A DNA stretch of 64,000 nt from Chloroflexota bacterium (GTDB lineage Bacteria > Chloroflexota > Dehalococcoidia > Lucifugimonadales > UBA3495), in contig VXTR01000068.1 in the NCBI GenBank assembly GCA_009837355.1, positions 1-64,000 of the forward strand, in the 5' to 3' direction. Positions within the stretch are counted from its first letter, which is position 1. Each line of letters begins with the position of its first letter. The notes beneath the pieces were generated by a model. That model did no database searches. It was not told the origin of the DNA and saw nothing but the letters and a program-made list of their open reading frames with translations. Positions 1 to 8,611 of this stretch are shown here, one piece after another. The position numbers were made by a program, and so were the translations under genes.

Positions 1-115
1 TCACCGGCGGCCCCACAACCCCAACTTGACCCCCTTTTACCCCTGTGCTTTACTGGCCCAACTGCGGAATCGCCGGCAGCAGGGCCAGTCAGCAGCGGTT
101 CCAGGAGCGTGAACG

Positions 116-1165
116 ATGCACTTCGGTATGTTTATGCAGTTTGAAACCCGGCCCGGCGGCTCCCAGGCGGAGGCTTTCGCTGAAGGTTTCCAGCTGGTTG
201 ACACCGCCGAAGCCTGCGGGCTCGACGGCGCGTGGCTGGCCGAAATGCACTTCACGCCCGACCGCTCCGTGCTGTCGTCACCCATCACCATCGCCAGCAG
301 CATCGCCACCCGCACCCGGCGCCTGCGCATCGGCATGGCCGTGTACGTCCTGCCCCTGAACAACCCATTGCGCATCGCCGAGGAAGTCGCCACCGTTGAC
401 CAGATCAGCGAAGGCCGCTTTGACTTCGGCATCGGCCGCAGCGGTTTCGCCCGCTCCTACGACATCTACGGCGTCCCCTACGCCGAAAGCCGCGACCGTT
501 TCCGCGAGGCCCTGGACATCATCATGCAGGCATGGCAGGGCGATCCCTTTTCCTACGACGGCAAGTATCACCAGGTCAGCAACGCCACTGTCGCGCCCCT
601 GCCTTACCAGAAGCCGCACCCGCCCTTCCGCATGGCCGCCACCACCGCCGAAACCTTCCCCCGAGCCGGCGCCGACGGCTACCCCATCTTCGTCGGCCTG
701 CGCGGTATGGACGTGCCCGAGTTGCGCGATAACCTCAAGGAGTACCGCAAGGCCTGGCGCGCCGCCGGCCACGATGGCAACGGCGATGTGTCCCTGCGCG
801 TCCCCGTCTATCTCGGCCTCACCGAAAAGGCCGCCGTCGAAGAGCCTTTCGAGAGCATCCAGAACTACTTCGGACGCATGGGCCGCCTCTACGCCGCCGA
901 CTCCGGTTCCGCCGGCATCCAGGCAACCGAACTGCGCGACCAACGCGCCACCCGCCTTGCCGCCCTCAGCTACGACGACATTCTGCAAACCAAGGTGGCC
1001 TTCGGCACACCCGAGGGTCTGGTTGACCGCTTCACTGAACTGCGCGAGGAGTTGGGCCTCGACGGCGTCGTCGCCGAACTCAACGCCGGCGGCATAATTC
1101 CCCACGACACCGTGGTGCGCAACATCCGCCTCCTCTGCGAAAAAGTAATCCCTGCCTTCAAATAA
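116..1165 (+). CDS. LLM-class flavin-dependent oxidoreductase
   Basis: A 349-residue protein of the bacterial luciferase-like monooxygenase family, TIM-barrel enzymes that use reduced FMN or F420 to oxidise organic substrates in the cytosol. Family hallmarks are visible: an AWLAEMHF segment near residues 39-46 and the stretch around residues 86-110 (AEEVATVDQISEGRFDFGIG), which carries the usual DxxSxGR(F/L) and GIG-type motifs. The ATG follows an AGGAG site by about eight bases. It begins a run of same-strand catabolic genes. The substrate cannot be read from the sequence. Multiple paralogues are usual in SAR202-type genomes, and a second one lies at 4066. Confidence 0.9.
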   Translation: MHFGMFMQFETRPGGSQAEAFAEGFQLVDTAEACGLDGAWLAEMHFTPDRSVLSSPITIASSIATRTRRLRIGMAVYVLPLNNPLRIAEEVATVDQISEGRFDFGIGRSGFARSYDIYGVPYAESRDRFREALDIIMQAWQGDPFSYDGKYHQVSNATVAPLPYQKPHPPFRMAATTAETFPRAGADGYPIFVGLRGMDVPELRDNLKEYRKAWRAAGHDGNGDVSLRVPVYLGLTEKAAVEEPFESIQNYFGRMGRLYAADSGSAGIQATELRDQRATRLAALSYDDILQTKVAFGTPEGLVDRFTELREELGLDGVVAELNAGGIIPHDTVVRNIRLLCEKVIPAFK

Positions 1166-1182
1166 CCCGCTCCTTATCCGTC

Positions 1183-1202
1183 ATTCCCGCGCCAGCGGGA
1201 AT
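1183..1202. repeat. Short palindromic intergenic repeat (ATTCCCGC type)
   Basis: Two 8-bp arms, ATTCCCGC and GCGGGAAT, are separated by GCCA in the gap between two genes. The same arms recur at 34904-34923. It is probably a dispersed intergenic repeat able to form a hairpin; no function is visible. Confidence 0.6.
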
Positions 1203-1229
1203 CCGGGAACTATTGAGGAAGTCATTTGC

Positions 1230-2222
1230 ATGAAAGTAGCCATCCTTGACGATTACCAGAGCGTCGCCGCCGACCTGGCCGACTGGAGCAGTCTGCCGCC
1301 CGATACTGACGTAACCTTCTTCAGCGACCACATCACCGACGAGGACGCCCTGGCTGCCCGCCTCGCCGACTTCGACATCATCATGGGGATGCGCGAACGG
1401 ACTCCGTTCCCTCGCTCCCTGTTGGAACGCTTGCCCGCCTTGCGCTGCCTCATCACCACCGGCGGACGCAACGCCTCCTTCGACCTGAACGCCGCCACCG
1501 ACCTGGGCATCACCGTCTGCGGCTCCCCCGGCGCCGGCGAAGGCCCGACGGAACTCACCTGGGGCCTGATTCTCGGAATCCTGCGCCAAATACCCCAGGA
1601 AGACCGCGCCACCCGTGAGCAGGGCAAGTGGGGCATCCACGTCGGCGCCAGCCTGCAGGGCAAGACCCTGGCCCTCCTCGGCCTGGGACACATCGGCTCC
1701 CTGGTGGCCAGTGTCGGCAACGCTTTCGATATGCGCGTCATCGCCTGGAGCCAGAACCTTACGGCGGAACGAGCGGCGGAATGCAACGCGACCCTGGTGG
1801 ACAAGGACACCCTGTTCGCCCACGGCGACGTGGTATCCGTTCACGTCCAGCTCAGCGACCGCACCCGCGGGCTGGTCAGCGCCCACGAAATCGGATTGAT
1901 GAAGCCGACGGCCATCCTGGTCAACATCTCCCGCGGCCCCATAGTTGACGAAGCTGCCCTGGTGGACGCCCTGCAACGCCGGGCCATCGCCGGCGCCGCC
2001 CTGGACACCTTCGACGTGGAACCGCTGCCGGCCGGCCATCCGTTCCTCACCCTGGACAACACCCTCATCACTCCCCACGTTGGCTACGTCACCGATGACG
2101 GCTACCGCGCCTTCTACGCCGGCGTGGTCGAAGACATCCGCGCCTTCGCCGCCGGCGAACCCGTACGCGTCATCAACCCCGACGTCCTGACGGCCGGCAA
2201 CCTGCGCGGCCCGGCTGCATAA
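1230..2222 (+). CDS. D-2-hydroxyacid dehydrogenase family protein
   Basis: A 330-residue NAD(P)-dependent dehydrogenase of the D-isomer 2-hydroxyacid family, which interconverts 2-oxo acids and D-2-hydroxy acids in the cytosol. The dinucleotide-binding GLGHIG motif is at residues 151-156. The catalytic triad is recognisable as Arg235 (NISRGPIVDE), Glu264 (DVEPLP) and His283 (TPHVGY). Length is normal for the family. It lies 64 bases after the luciferase-like gene and 22 bases before a quinone oxidoreductase, so co-transcription of a small catabolic cluster is likely. The exact substrate is unknown; 3-phosphoglycerate is unlikely because no ACT domain is present. Confidence 0.88.
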   Translation: MKVAILDDYQSVAADLADWSSLPPDTDVTFFSDHITDEDALAARLADFDIIMGMRERTPFPRSLLERLPALRCLITTGGRNASFDLNAATDLGITVCGSPGAGEGPTELTWGLILGILRQIPQEDRATREQGKWGIHVGASLQGKTLALLGLGHIGSLVASVGNAFDMRVIAWSQNLTAERAAECNATLVDKDTLFAHGDVVSVHVQLSDRTRGLVSAHEIGLMKPTAILVNISRGPIVDEAALVDALQRRAIAGAALDTFDVEPLPAGHPFLTLDNTLITPHVGYVTDDGYRAFYAGVVEDIRAFAAGEPVRVINPDVLTAGNLRGPAA

Positions 2223-2244
2223 ATCCCTTGAACGGAGACACACA

Positions 2245-3216
2245 ATGAAAGCGCTACGAATTGAGGAATACGGCGACGTTGGCGTCCTGCAATGGAAAGA
2301 CGCCCCGGAACCCACGCCCAGCCCCCACCAGGTTCTCATCAAGGTGGACGCCGCCGGCGTGAACTACGCCGACATTATGCGGCGGCAGGGCAACTACCCG
2401 GGCCCCGACCTGCCGGCAACCCTGGGCCTGGAAGCAGCCGGAACCATCGCCGCGCTCGGTTCCGACGTAACCGACGGACGCCTCGCCGTCGGCCAGAAGG
2501 TGATGGCCATGGGCCCCCAGGGCCAGGCGGAGTACGTCGCTGTTAACCACAACTTCGTCTTTCCCTATCCCGACGGCATTGACCCGGTCCACGCCGGCGG
2601 TATGCCCATCACCTTTCTCACCTCCTACCACCTGCTCAAGTCCCGCGGCGCTATGCAACCCGGCGACACCGTGCTGGTCCAGGCCGGCGCTTCCGGCGTC
2701 GGCACCGTCGCCATCCAGCTCGCCAAAGAGTGGGGCGCACGGGTGATTGCGACAGCGTCCACCGAGGACAAGCTGGAGTTATGCCGCTCTCTCGGCGCCG
2801 ACATCACCATCAACTACACCGAGGTTGACTTTGAAGACGAGGTGAAGTCCTTGACCGAAGGGCGCGGCGTTGCCCTGGTGCTGGAATGCGTCGGCGGTCC
2901 GGTGCTGGAAAAGTCGGTGCGCTGCGTGGCCTCCTACGGACGGCTGGTCAGCTACGGCAACGCCAGCGGACAGCCGGCCAACCTGTCCGCTGCCGACATC
3001 ACCACGCTGAATCGCACCGTGGTCGGGTTCAGCATGGGCCGCTCTCCCATCGGCTCCCTGGACCATCAGGGCGCGATGCAAGACCTGGTTCCGATGATTA
3101 TGGACGGCCGGCTCAAGCTCATCGTTGACCGCATCTTGCCCATGTCAGAAGCCGGCAGCGCCCACCAACACCTGGCCTCTCGAGGCACCAGGGGAAAGGT
3201 GATTCTGACGCCATGA
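2245..3216 (+). CDS. NADPH:quinone oxidoreductase-like (zinc-less MDR family)
   Basis: A 323-residue medium-chain dehydrogenase/reductase resembling zeta-crystallin and QOR. An N-terminal GroES-like domain is followed by a Rossmann domain with the nucleotide motif AGASGVG at residues 147-153. The cysteine pattern of the structural zinc site is missing, as expected for quinone or enoyl reductases of this branch. The ATG follows GGAGA. The gene overlaps the next one by four bases (ATGA), indicating translational coupling. It probably reduces a quinone or an alpha,beta-unsaturated ketone with NADPH; the substrate is not determinable. Confidence 0.87.
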   Translation: MKALRIEEYGDVGVLQWKDAPEPTPSPHQVLIKVDAAGVNYADIMRRQGNYPGPDLPATLGLEAAGTIAALGSDVTDGRLAVGQKVMAMGPQGQAEYVAVNHNFVFPYPDGIDPVHAGGMPITFLTSYHLLKSRGAMQPGDTVLVQAGASGVGTVAIQLAKEWGARVIATASTEDKLELCRSLGADITINYTEVDFEDEVKSLTEGRGVALVLECVGGPVLEKSVRCVASYGRLVSYGNASGQPANLSAADITTLNRTVVGFSMGRSPIGSLDHQGAMQDLVPMIMDGRLKLIVDRILPMSEAGSAHQHLASRGTRGKVILTP

Positions 3217-4052
3217 CGTCCGCCGCCGGCCGATACGCAGCGGTGTATGACGCCGTGGTGGCAGCCGACCATTTTGTGGACCATCGAATGCCCGGGGACC
3301 ACTGGGCGGACATGGCCGAGATGTTCCGGCTGGATCCCAGCCGGCCCAGGGATGCCAACCTGTCGGCGTTGATCGATTACCTGGAGCCCTCGGACGTGCT
3401 GCTGGATGTTGGTGGCGGGGCCGGCCGCATTTCCCTGGCCCTGGCCGACTGTGTGAAAGAGGTCGTGCTGATCGAACCATCGGAAGGCATGCGGGAACAG
3501 TTCATCGCAGCGCGCGATCAGGCCGGCATCACCAACGCGCGCATCACCTCCGATTGGTGGCTGGAGTCTCACGAAACCGGCGACGTGGTTCACCTTTCCG
3601 ACGTTACCTACTTCGTCCGGGACATCGTGCCCTTCGTCGTCAAGCTGCACAACGCAGCGGCCCGTCGGGTGATGATAACCGTCTGGCGGCCCACGCCCGG
3701 GGACATGGCTTCCGACCTGCGGCGCGCGGTATATGGCGAAACCCCGCCCCCTTGGCCCGGTCTACCCGAACTCGCCGCCGTCCTGTGGGAAATGGGCCTC
3801 CTGCCTGAAATCCGTCCCCTGCCCGATGAACCCTGGTGGCTGACCGACGCCGAGCGCGGCCTGTCCAATACCGACGCCATCGCCCTGGCCATGCGCTGGC
3901 TGGACACCGATGACGACGCAGCCCGGCAGTCGGTATCGGCAAACCTGGAACGGCTTTTCCAGCGGACGGACGCCGGCCTGACCCCGCGCTGGCTCAGCCA
4001 ACCCCGCGCGGTTCTGATTACCTGGGAAACCGCCGATCAGCCACTATCCTGA
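3213..4052 (+). CDS. class I SAM-dependent methyltransferase
   Basis: A 279-residue protein with the Rossmann-like SAM-binding motif I, LLDVGGGAGRISLAL, at about residues 63-77, and an acidic residue after strand 2 (LIEPSEGM). Its start codon overlaps the stop of the preceding quinone oxidoreductase. It is probably a small-molecule methyltransferase acting within the same catabolic cluster. Its acceptor is unknown. It is followed 13 bases later by a second luciferase-like oxidoreductase. Confidence 0.82.
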   Translation: MTSAAGRYAAVYDAVVAADHFVDHRMPGDHWADMAEMFRLDPSRPRDANLSALIDYLEPSDVLLDVGGGAGRISLALADCVKEVVLIEPSEGMREQFIAARDQAGITNARITSDWWLESHETGDVVHLSDVTYFVRDIVPFVVKLHNAAARRVMITVWRPTPGDMASDLRRAVYGETPPPWPGLPELAAVLWEMGLLPEIRPLPDEPWWLTDAERGLSNTDAIALAMRWLDTDDDAARQSVSANLERLFQRTDAGLTPRWLSQPRAVLITWETADQPLS

Positions 4053-4065
4053 ACCGGGGCGCATT

Positions 4066-5061
4066 ATGGTAGAACGAATAGGCGTAGCCTTCACCGGTGG
4101 CGGGATGTCGCCGCCTGAAATCGTCCAGTGCGTGCAACTGGCCGAAGAGCTGGGCTACGAATCGGCGTGGGTTGCCGAGGGGCACGGCGGCGACCAGTTT
4201 GCCATCCTCACCGCCTGCGCCCTGGCAACTTCCACCATCAAGTTGGGCACCAGCATCAGCAGCGTTTTCGTCCGCAGCGCGCCCACCATCGCTATGGCCG
4301 CCGCCTGCGTTGACCATTATTCCCAGGGTCGTTTCATCCTCGGCCTGGGCAGCAGCCACAAGGTGCAGGTGGAGCCGGAACATGGGCTGGAGTTCTCGGC
4401 GCCAATCCCAAAGGTACGCGACACGGTGGAAATCGTGCGCACTCTGTTGCGCGACGGTAACCTGGTGAACTACCGTGGCGAGGTTATCAACATTGATACC
4501 TTTGACCTGCACTTCCCCGTTTTGCGACCGGATCTGCCCATCTACTTGGCGGCTGTGTTTCCCAGGATGCTGGAGATTGCCGGGGAAATCAGTGAGGGTA
4601 TCCTGCTCACCTGGTGCACGCCGGAGCACGCCCGCACTGCCGCCCACCACGTGGCCATTGGCGCGGGGCGCGCGGGAGTGGAGTCGTCGTCGGTGGAACT
4701 GGCTACCCTGTTGTCCGTCGCGCCGCCCGGCGCCGGAGACGGCGGGATGCGTCGTGTAGCGGCGACTTATGCTGGCCGGTTCCCCCGCTACCGCCGGCTG
4801 ATGGCCGAAGCGGGTTTTGCCGACGATGTGGAACTGGTGCTCCGGGCCTGGCGCGAGGGCAACTTACCGAGAGCGGAGCGGCTGGTTCCACAGCGACTGA
4901 TTGACCGGATGTCACTGCCGTCCGACGCCGGCGAGCGGCGAGAACGGCTGGCGGAGTATCGAGAAGCCGGTATAACGCTGCCGATTATCGCTCCGCGTGT
5001 AGCCGGCGAGGCCGCTGGCAAATCGGCCCTGGAAATTATTCGCGGCAACGCACCAGCCTAG
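4066..5061 (+). CDS. LLM-class flavin-dependent oxidoreductase (F420-type candidate)
   Basis: A 331-residue member of the luciferase-like family, only distantly similar to the protein at 116. The N-terminus (MVERIGVAFTGGGMSPPEIV) and the segments GYESAWVAEGHGGD and YSQGRFILGLGSSHK are typical of F420-dependent oxidoreductases related to methylene-H4MPT reductase. Which flavin is used cannot be decided by eye. The gene is the last of a + strand run; the next gene is convergent. No strong Shine-Dalgarno site precedes the ATG, so expression may depend on coupling with the upstream methyltransferase 13 bases away. Confidence 0.87.
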   Translation: MVERIGVAFTGGGMSPPEIVQCVQLAEELGYESAWVAEGHGGDQFAILTACALATSTIKLGTSISSVFVRSAPTIAMAAACVDHYSQGRFILGLGSSHKVQVEPEHGLEFSAPIPKVRDTVEIVRTLLRDGNLVNYRGEVINIDTFDLHFPVLRPDLPIYLAAVFPRMLEIAGEISEGILLTWCTPEHARTAAHHVAIGAGRAGVESSSVELATLLSVAPPGAGDGGMRRVAATYAGRFPRYRRLMAEAGFADDVELVLRAWREGNLPRAERLVPQRLIDRMSLPSDAGERRERLAEYREAGITLPIIAPRVAGEAAGKSALEIIRGNAPA

Positions 5062-5104
5062 CGCACCCCTATCCGCTCATCCTGAACTTGTCGAAGGACA
5101 CCCC

Positions 5105-5473
5105 TTACTCCTCCGCAGCGGGCAGCCAAGGCGACCACCGCGTGATCGGGATCGTTACGGATAGGCGAGGCTGGTCGCCTACCACCGCCGTAGTATGTCC
5201 CTGCCCCGTCAGGTCGTCCGCCATCAGGACGTCGCCAGCCCCGAATCGCCGCTTGGTGCCGTCGCCGATGCCGATTTCCATCTCGCCGGCCAGGGTGATG
5301 ACGTACTGCCGGCGCGGAGCGGTGTGCCAGTCGGAAAAGTACCCCGGTTCAAACCGCCGGAAGTTGACGCCCGGCGTCACCTGCATTCCGCTATGGACGG
5401 CACGTTCGGCCGGCAGGTCCAGGTCTTCGAAATGGGTCTGGCCGTCGTCTCCGGTGTAAATGCGCACGAACAT
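5105..5473 (-). CDS. cupin domain-containing protein
   Basis: A 122-residue single-domain beta-barrel protein. A cupin-like metal-site pattern is partly visible: DWHTAPRRQYVITLAGEMEIGIG (around residues 48-70) supplies a histidine and a glutamate, and GAGDVLMADDLTGQGH supplies the second-motif histidine. These proteins are small cytosolic enzymes or sensors. The ATG is preceded on the - strand by an AGGCAACC-type weak ribosome site. It is convergent with the upstream cluster. Enzymatic role is not determinable. Confidence 0.78.
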   Translation of the reverse strand: MFVRIYTGDDGQTHFEDLDLPAERAVHSGMQVTPGVNFRRFEPGYFSDWHTAPRRQYVITLAGEMEIGIGDGTKRRFGAGDVLMADDLTGQGHTTAVVGDQPRLSVTIPITRWSPWLPAAEE

Positions 5474-5579
5474 GGTTCAGGTTGCCTCCTCTATCGGGTT
5501 TGCCGGTAGTATTTTAGCGCATTGTAGAGCAAATGCAGATGTTGAGAAACCGCCGATTTCCGTCGTACAATATACGGGC

Positions 5580-5655
5580 GCCGATGTAGCTCAGCCGGAA
5601 GAGCAGCGGTTTCGTAAACCGCAGGTCAAGGGTTCGAGTCCCTTCATCGGCTCCA
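5580..5655 (+). tRNA. tRNA-Thr (anticodon CGT), CCA encoded
   Basis: A complete cloverleaf can be drawn. The acceptor stem GCCGATG pairs with CATCGGC, the D-arm is GCTC/GAGC, the anticodon arm GCGGT-TTCGTAA-ACCGC gives anticodon CGT, and the T-arm is AAGGG-TTCGAGT-CCCTT. The discriminator base is T and CCA is encoded at 5653-5655. The 3' half ends in a sequence repeated at 36367 and 38888, so this gene appears to be the attachment site of integrated elements. Confidence 0.95.
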
Positions 5656-5656
5656 T
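5639..5656 (+). repeat. Attachment-site direct repeat 1 (3' end of tRNA-Thr)
   Basis: The 18-base sequence TCCCTTCATCGGCTCCAT covers the T-stem 3' strand, the acceptor 3' strand and CCA of tRNA-Thr. It recurs identically at 38888-38905 and as 17 bases at 36367-36383. Identity with a tRNA 3' end is the classic att core of tyrosine integrases. Confidence 0.8.
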
Positions 5657-7078
5657 TTTTTGGAGCGGGGCGGTTTCCTACTCCATAGAGGCCGAATCGC
5701 GGGCGAAATCTTCTCCCCAAGCCGGTTTTGCTGGACAAATGCTGGACAAATTGTCAACACTGGGCCGCAGTTGACCTCATTCCCCGGCACCCGGCAGAAG
5801 GTTGAGGCGCCATGCTGGCCGGTGCCAGCTGGAGGCCTTGACGAGATCAGGTCAGCGCAAACCGATTCAAGATGGGCCACCCGAGCCATTGGTCGGTCAG
5901 ACGTAGCCGGACCGCTGGCGAACGCCTTGCGCTGACCTCGGACGGTACTATTTCGGGGTGTGTCCCCGCGAGGCGCAATTGCTGATGCCGTGAACTGTCG
6001 AACAGCAGTATGCCGGGAAACGGTTCCACTACGGTTTGTGAATTGGTATCGCTTGCCGGCGCGGCCGGACAGTTCGCCCAGTTGGAATCTCAGCATTGCG
6101 CTCCGTAGGAATTGGGCCATTTCCTGCCGCCGGCGTTGCATTGGGAGAAGTTCGCATTGCAGGGCCCCAGCGGCCGGCGTTAGCTTGATTGGCCTTGCCG
6201 CATTCATTGCACGTGAAGGCAGCGTGTAAAGTGTAGCGTTCGAGTACGTCAGGCTTCCTTGACGGTTAGCGGGAATTGGCTGGCGGGTGCCTTTAGCTCC
6301 GATGGGACGACTTGTGACAGGCAGGTGGTGGAACTGTTTTGACCCGTGCAGTGAAGCGTTGCGATGTCTAGCAGCCGGTAACGTGCAGCGGTGGGTAGGT
6401 TGGCAATCTCGTCTTCAGCTGCATTCTTACTGAGCGATACGTGGAAGCGACCCCATTTTGGGGCCGTCTTGGCATTTTGCTGACCATCTCCCTGGTCTCC
6501 CAACGTTGTGCGCCATTCGGATGCCTGTGGCAACACCACTTTGGGACAAGAGCTTGGATTTCAGCACCCGCATTTGGGGAGATGCCGATTTGGTGGTTTC
6601 CCAGTTGCTCGAGAGCGGAAAGATGTGGTTCCCAATAGCGCTCTATAAGGGTCCACGCCTTCCCGGCGCCGGTTCAGTACGACGCCCTCGTAGCTCGAGT
6701 GCCAGCCAAATGCGCTGTATTGGCAGCGTTACTGTAGCCGATTTGTGCTCAGGTCCAGTTGTCGAGTTTTCGGACCGATTTCCTTGTCCCAATGGACCGT
6801 CGCGCTCTCGCGGGCGCGTTTGCTGTTGGCGCCACGAACCAAATGGATGCCAGCGTCCTTGGGGCGCTGGTCGCACTGGATGATGGTGCCCACAACGATT
6901 CCCTACCTCCTACGCCCTTGAACCATGATCCACGCGAAGCCGCGCGGTGCGAGCTAGGGCCTACCGACAATCCGCCCTTCCACGACCCGGGTCGTCGCCC
7001 CTGGACAGATGCACCGCGATATGTGGTTAGTATCCCGAGGGCCTGCCTCTTCCGAAACTTCGGCAGGCGGAGGCCCTC
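5657..7078. other. Gene-poor left end of island
   Basis: No convincing coding region is present in about 1.4 kb. Open frames exist on both strands but show no recognisable domain, no ribosome site and no codon bias; a 96-codon frame on the - strand at 6249-6539 is the least unlikely. The left end has the GCTGGACAAAT motif described separately. A hairpin (GAGGGCCT-GCCT type arms) sits at 7039-7078, directly before the IS5 remnant. It is probably decayed mobile DNA. Confidence 0.6.
5725..5752 (+). repeat. GCTGGACAAAT tandem motif near left attachment site
   Basis: GTTTTGCTGGACAAAT at 5725-5740 is followed at once by a second TGCTGGACAAATT. The first 16 bases recur exactly at 36454-36469. Both copies lie about 70 bases after a tRNA-Thr-derived repeat, the geometry expected of integrase arm-binding sites. 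Confidence 0.5.
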
Positions 7079-7957
7079 ATGGGAGACTGCCGATGCCACA
7101 CCTGCCCAATTCCGGAGGGTTGGCCTCAGCTTACGGACGAACAATGGGAACAGTTGGCCCCTCTGTTGCCTCAGGGCACCGGAAGCCGCGCCGAAACCAC
7201 GCGCCGGCAGGTAAACGGGATGCTTTATGCATTGGAAACCGGGTGTCCCTGGCGCCTGCTGCCAACCCAGTTCGGGCCGACAGGTCTGGTGGAAACTCGC
7301 TTCCGGCGTTGGGCTTCGGGTGGAGTGTTGCGCACGGCGTACGCTCATCTGTACCCACCAAAATTGCTGGCCCAGGGCCGGACCGTCGTCATCAGCAATA
7401 GCTACGTCAAGGTACACCGTTCTGCCGCGGGTGCCCGGGCGGGCTGAACAGGACGGCGTTGCGGTTTGTGGTGCCCGTACCAGTGTCCGCCCGTCGAGCC
7501 CTGGGATTGCCCCGAACGGCAAGCCGTAGGGAAAACGTGTGGCGGGTTCAACACCATCATCACAGTTGCGGTAAATGACGACCACCAATTGCTGGGCTGG
7601 CACTTGCTGGCTGGGAACGTAGCCAAGTGGAAAGGAACACCGAAGCTGCTGGAAGGAATGCGGCCGTCGGTGGTGGTTGCTCCGAACGATCACGACAACA
7701 ACCGCTTTCGGCAGATTCTATGGTTGAGACTCATCCAAGCAGCGATCCCCAATCACTCCCGGCGCAAACGGCGCTATCCTGAGCATTCGGCGATTAAGCT
7801 ACAGCGCGTGGCGGACAGTGTCATAGCACGGTTGAAGCGGTTCCGACGCGTGGGGACTCGATACGAAAAAACTTCAGAAGGGTACGACGCAGTAGTCGCG
7901 CTGGCGGCCTTGTGGATCGCCCTCCTGCGAGACCACCCAGAGCAAACGGGCGGTTAG
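7079..7957 (+). pseudogene. IS5-family transposase remnant (interrupted)
   Basis: The first part (7079-7447) has the N-terminal IS5-type domain: LTDEQWEQLAPLLP, then GCPWRLLPTQFG and a VKVHRSAAGAR segment corresponding to the first DDE region. A TGA at 7445-7447 stops this frame. The same frame resumes and carries the remainder, with a GKTCGGFNT-like motif, NDHDNNRFR, and a C-terminal RRYPEHSAIKLQRVADSVIA-like region. Around the stop the sequence departs from the family, suggesting small frameshifts as well. It is therefore an inactive copy. A strong hairpin follows at 7984. Confidence 0.8.
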
Positions 7958-7983
7958 AAATATTGGCGCCACCCACGCTGGGG

Positions 7984-8019
7984 AATTGCGCCGGCCAGTC
8001 GCCCGGCCGGCGCAATTTT
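7984..8019 (+). terminator. Strong hairpin with T-tract
   Basis: Perfect 13-bp arms AATTGCGCCGGCC and GGCCGGCGCAATT enclose an 8-base loop and are followed by TT. It is placed just after the IS5 remnant, consistent with a rho-independent terminator or an element end. Confidence 0.6.
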
Positions 8020-8331
8020 CTGGGACTGGGATGGGCTTGGAGTGTGTACAAGGCCCCGAAGAAGGTTTTTGGGTGAGGCAGCCAATACCGCGGGTCCCAG
8101 AGGAATTGGACACGCACCATGCGAGGCGTTGCTGTTGGCGCGCGGAAGTAGGGTTGGGAATGTACGCCGGTCCGGGCGGAACCACACCGCCGGCCCGGGC
8201 AGCAGCCCAGATTTGCTTGATTTCCAACTTGACCGGGACATTGCAAAATCGCTGATTATAATCCGGGCAAACGATGGAGAAAGCTCCGGATTGCATCGCC
8301 CGACGGCAGGGATCCGAAGCGGGAGGCAAGT
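8020..8331. other. Intergenic stretch before HTH gene
   Basis: No gene is recognisable. A TATAAT hexamer lies at 8257-8262, and a TTGACC hexamer lies 22 bases upstream of it, too far for a standard promoter. The HTH gene has a GGGAGG ribosome site just before its ATG. Confidence 0.4.
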
Positions 8332-8541
8332 ATGGAAAATCAACGGTTGGCGTACTCGGTTGCTGAGGCTGCCGAAGCCCTGGGGGTTTCTCAATGGCTG
8401 ATGAGAGAGGCGTGCCGCCTACGGCAGGTCCATTCCTTCAGGGTCGGACGCCGGATTCTGATACCCCGTGACGCGCTTCAGCAGTTGCTAACCAACCCAG
8501 GCGAGATTGGCGCCGCCGAGGATGTTGGACCAGCTGAATGA
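8332..8541 (+). CDS. excisionase-family helix-turn-helix DNA-binding protein
   Basis: A 69-residue protein of the MerR-like/excisionase helix_turn_helix_17 type. The AYSVAEAAEALGVSQWLM segment (residues 7-24) forms the winged HTH, followed by the typical FRVGRRILIPRDALQQLL ending. Such proteins are recombination directionality factors or small regulators of mobile elements. A GGGAGG site precedes the ATG by about five bases. Its location inside the putative island fits a directionality role, but no integrase partner is visible. Confidence 0.75.
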   Translation: MENQRLAYSVAEAAEALGVSQWLMREACRLRQVHSFRVGRRILIPRDALQQLLTNPGEIGAAEDVGPAE

Positions 8542-8611
8542 AGTTACGCCTTGGGGCCGTCCCGACGGCCCCAACAGGTCAGGCCACAACTTACGCCAAA
8601 CGGAGGTCCGC

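Noticed and set aside
5079-5100. CCTGAACTTGTCGAAGGA and its relative near 24350 as regulatory sites.
   Set aside because: This sequence type is a widespread dispersed intergenic repeat; nothing ties it to a regulator.
6249-6539. 96-codon frame on the - strand as a gene.
   Set aside because: No ribosome site, no recognisable domain and no coding bias.
7445-7447. TGA within the IS5 transposase as a second selenocysteine codon.
   Set aside because: The surrounding residues depart from the family and no redox motif exists. It is a decayed insertion sequence.
8257-8262. TATAAT as promoter of the HTH gene.
   Set aside because: The only -35-like hexamer is 22 bases away; the evidence is too weak for a promoter call.
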